NCBI GenBank assembly: GCA_910576875.1
Contig: CAJTKI010000082.1
Coordinates: 1 to 5,306 of the forward strand
From: an uncultured Christensenella sp.
GTDB taxonomy: Bacteria > Bacillota > Clostridia > Christensenellales > UBA3700
DNA: 5,306 bases
Direction of reading: 5' to 3'
Position numbers and translations under genes: made by a program. Under the pieces are notes generated by a model, which saw only the letters and a list, made by a program, of their open reading frames with translations, was not told the DNA's origin and made no database searches. Every line of letters starts with the position of its first letter. The first letter of the stretch is position 1. Below, piece after piece: positions 5,285-5,306 of the stretch.

Positions 5285-5306
5285 TAAGAATCCGCGCGAA
5301 AAAAGG
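5285..5306. other. Right edge, nothing assignable
   Basis: The final bases contain an A6 run (5299-5304, TTTTTT on the minus strand). This could be the T-tract of a terminator whose stem lies beyond the window, but that cannot be seen. Confidence 0.2.

Noticed and set aside
1..5306. A novel defence, mobile or multi-gene system
   Set aside because: There are no transposase, integrase, toxin-antitoxin or nuclease motifs and no terminal or clustered repeats. Apart from feoAB, each gene is a separate transcription unit.

Overview
The window looks like an ordinary housekeeping stretch of a moderately GC-rich bacterial chromosome. It holds five protein genes in compact, mostly convergent or divergent units. 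I see no mobile element, CRISPR array, tRNA or rRNA. Consensus sigma70/sigmaA promoters (TTGACA/TATAAT), strong GGAGG-type ribosome binding sites, a feoA-feoB pair without feoC, and a membrane-embedded M28-like peptidase of a type I associate with Clostridia-like Firmicutes all suggest an uncultured Gram-positive or Clostridia-related organism. This is inference; no marker gene is present.

Layout. Positions 1-156 are a left-edge region with GC-rich hairpins but no gene I can assign. Positions 157-248 hold a compact control region: a perfect TTGACA-N17-TATAAT promoter flanked by two copies of an 8-4-8 inverted repeat. It drives feoA (256-489) and feoB (486-2729), whose stop and start codons overlap. 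Together they encode a ferrous iron importer: FeoB is the GTPase-coupled membrane permease and FeoA its small SH3-like cytoplasmic partner. FeoB ends with an extra membrane helix, a CxxC-x3-CxxC cluster and an acidic tail.

On the minus strand, a gene for an unrecognised basic four-helix membrane protein (2726-3376) runs towards feoB. The two genes overlap by 4 bp inside a hairpin that can terminate transcription both ways. Divergent from it is a 50-residue zinc-ribbon protein (3558-3710). The last gene, on the minus strand (3929-5227), encodes a four-helix M28-type peptidase homologue that lacks the catalytic Glu-Glu pair and, by my alignment, the last metal-binding His. It converges on the zinc-ribbon gene across a region with two hairpins.

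Only feoA and feoB clearly work together. The other three genes have their own signals and no obvious tie to iron. The points most worth checking are the twin operators around the feo promoter, the degenerate active site of the M28-like protein, and the cysteine cluster fused to FeoB.
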